Assembly: GCF_028769735.1 (NCBI RefSeq) | Contig: NC_088174.1 | Location: 3,183,501 to 3,247,500 of the forward strand | DNA length: 64,000 nt | Source: Zonotrichia leucophrys gambelii | Taxonomy: Eukaryota; Chordata; Aves; Passeriformes; Passerellidae | Reading direction: 5' to 3' | In this document: positions 63,664 through 64,000 of the stretch, in pieces | Numbering within the stretch: the first letter of the stretch is position 1 | Layout: the number at the start of each line of letters is the position of its first letter | The notes under the pieces: model-generated | Told to the model about the DNA's origin: nothing | Database searches by the model: none | Seen by the model: the letters and a program-made list of their open reading frames with translations, nothing else | Position numbers and translations under genes: made by a program

Positions 63664-64000
63664 CCATCCCAGAGCAAATCTGAGCCATTTGGAAGGCAGA
63701 CAGAGCCCCAGAATCTGTGCTGTACAATTTCAATGGTGGTAGCTTTATAAGGGAAATACAATTTATTTTTTTTTTTGGTACTAAATGTAGTGATGGGAAA
63801 GAGGATGGGTCCAAAGAGAAGTGACTGGGCTGAGCAGGCACCAGACACAAAGGGTTGTTGCAGATGTGTTGTTAAGCACTTTCTTTGCCAGCTGTTTGGG
63901 TCCTGGAGGCAGGAAGGGGAGCAGAGCTGTGTGTGGTGCCCCCAGGACTCCTCTCACACAGCCAAACAAACAGGGAGGAATCTCTTAATTCCCTGAGTCC
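63664..64000. other. Window end, nothing recognised
   Basis: Unique sequence, presumed CAPN6 intron. A short T run lies near 63764-63776. No exon was recognised. Confidence 0.4.

Larger units (their letters stand above)
53129..64000 (+). other. CAPN6: CAPN6 intron (to end of window)
   Basis: The next calpain exon (starting with the conserved I-C-DDP-L-type residues) was not recognised, so the intron is taken to run past 64000. LTRs, a CR1 fragment and the cluster at 60452-60497 are listed separately. In 53890-55292, 55488-57440, 57599-58488, 60740-62244 and 62401-63094 I see only unique AT-rich sequence. A small, diverged exon could have been missed. Confidence 0.65.

Overview
The window looks like a chromosome segment from a passerine bird. 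It carries spliced vertebrate genes with GT-AG introns, several 3'-terminal fragments of CR1 LINEs, and a heavy load of solo LTRs from endogenous retroviruses. I see no Alu or L1 sequence and no bacterial-type gene. The coding content is very small: 543 bp in five exons. Almost all of the longer open frames are chance frames in introns, UTR or repeats.

Two genes are recognisable, both on the + strand. (1) The last four coding exons of doublecortin (DCX): 9260-9362, 14047-14169 (alternative end 14184), 21125-21219 and 23708-23764. They encode the end of the second doublecortin domain and the Ser/Pro-rich C-terminal tail. A very long 3' UTR follows, to a polyadenylation signal at 35211. The window opens inside the preceding DCX intron. 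(2) The first coding exon of a calpain, called CAPN6 from sequence and DCX synteny, at 52964-53128. Its first intron runs to the end of the window with no second coding exon recognised. In human Xq the two genes are also neighbours in the same transcriptional order. Both products are microtubule-associated: DCX in migrating neurons, and CAPN6 as a microtubule-stabilising, non-proteolytic calpain.

Layout: 1-23707 is DCX introns and exons. 23765-~35235 is the DCX 3' UTR; it has no interspersed repeat that I can see but holds a ~365-bp tandem duplication and a CpG-rich patch. 35236-52963 is the intergenic or 5' region of CAPN6. It contains an ERVL LTR split by another LTR, a ~500-bp-armed inverted repeat at 40504-42002, and a same-family LTR-in-LTR nest at 48135-48920. 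53129-64000 is CAPN6 intron, with several LTRs and a compact GC-box/X-box/inverted-CCAAT cluster at 60452-60497.

The dominant repeat is a ~370-390 bp solo-LTR family. I count ten copies, with 6-bp target-site duplications that are perfect in six copies and degraded in four. Every copy inside DCX or CAPN6 lies antisense to the gene; the only two plus-sense copies are intergenic. I found no new multi-gene system. The most interesting signals are the large inverted repeat, the X/Y-box-like cluster, the LTR sitting 44 bp upstream of a DCX exon, and the alternative DCX donor.
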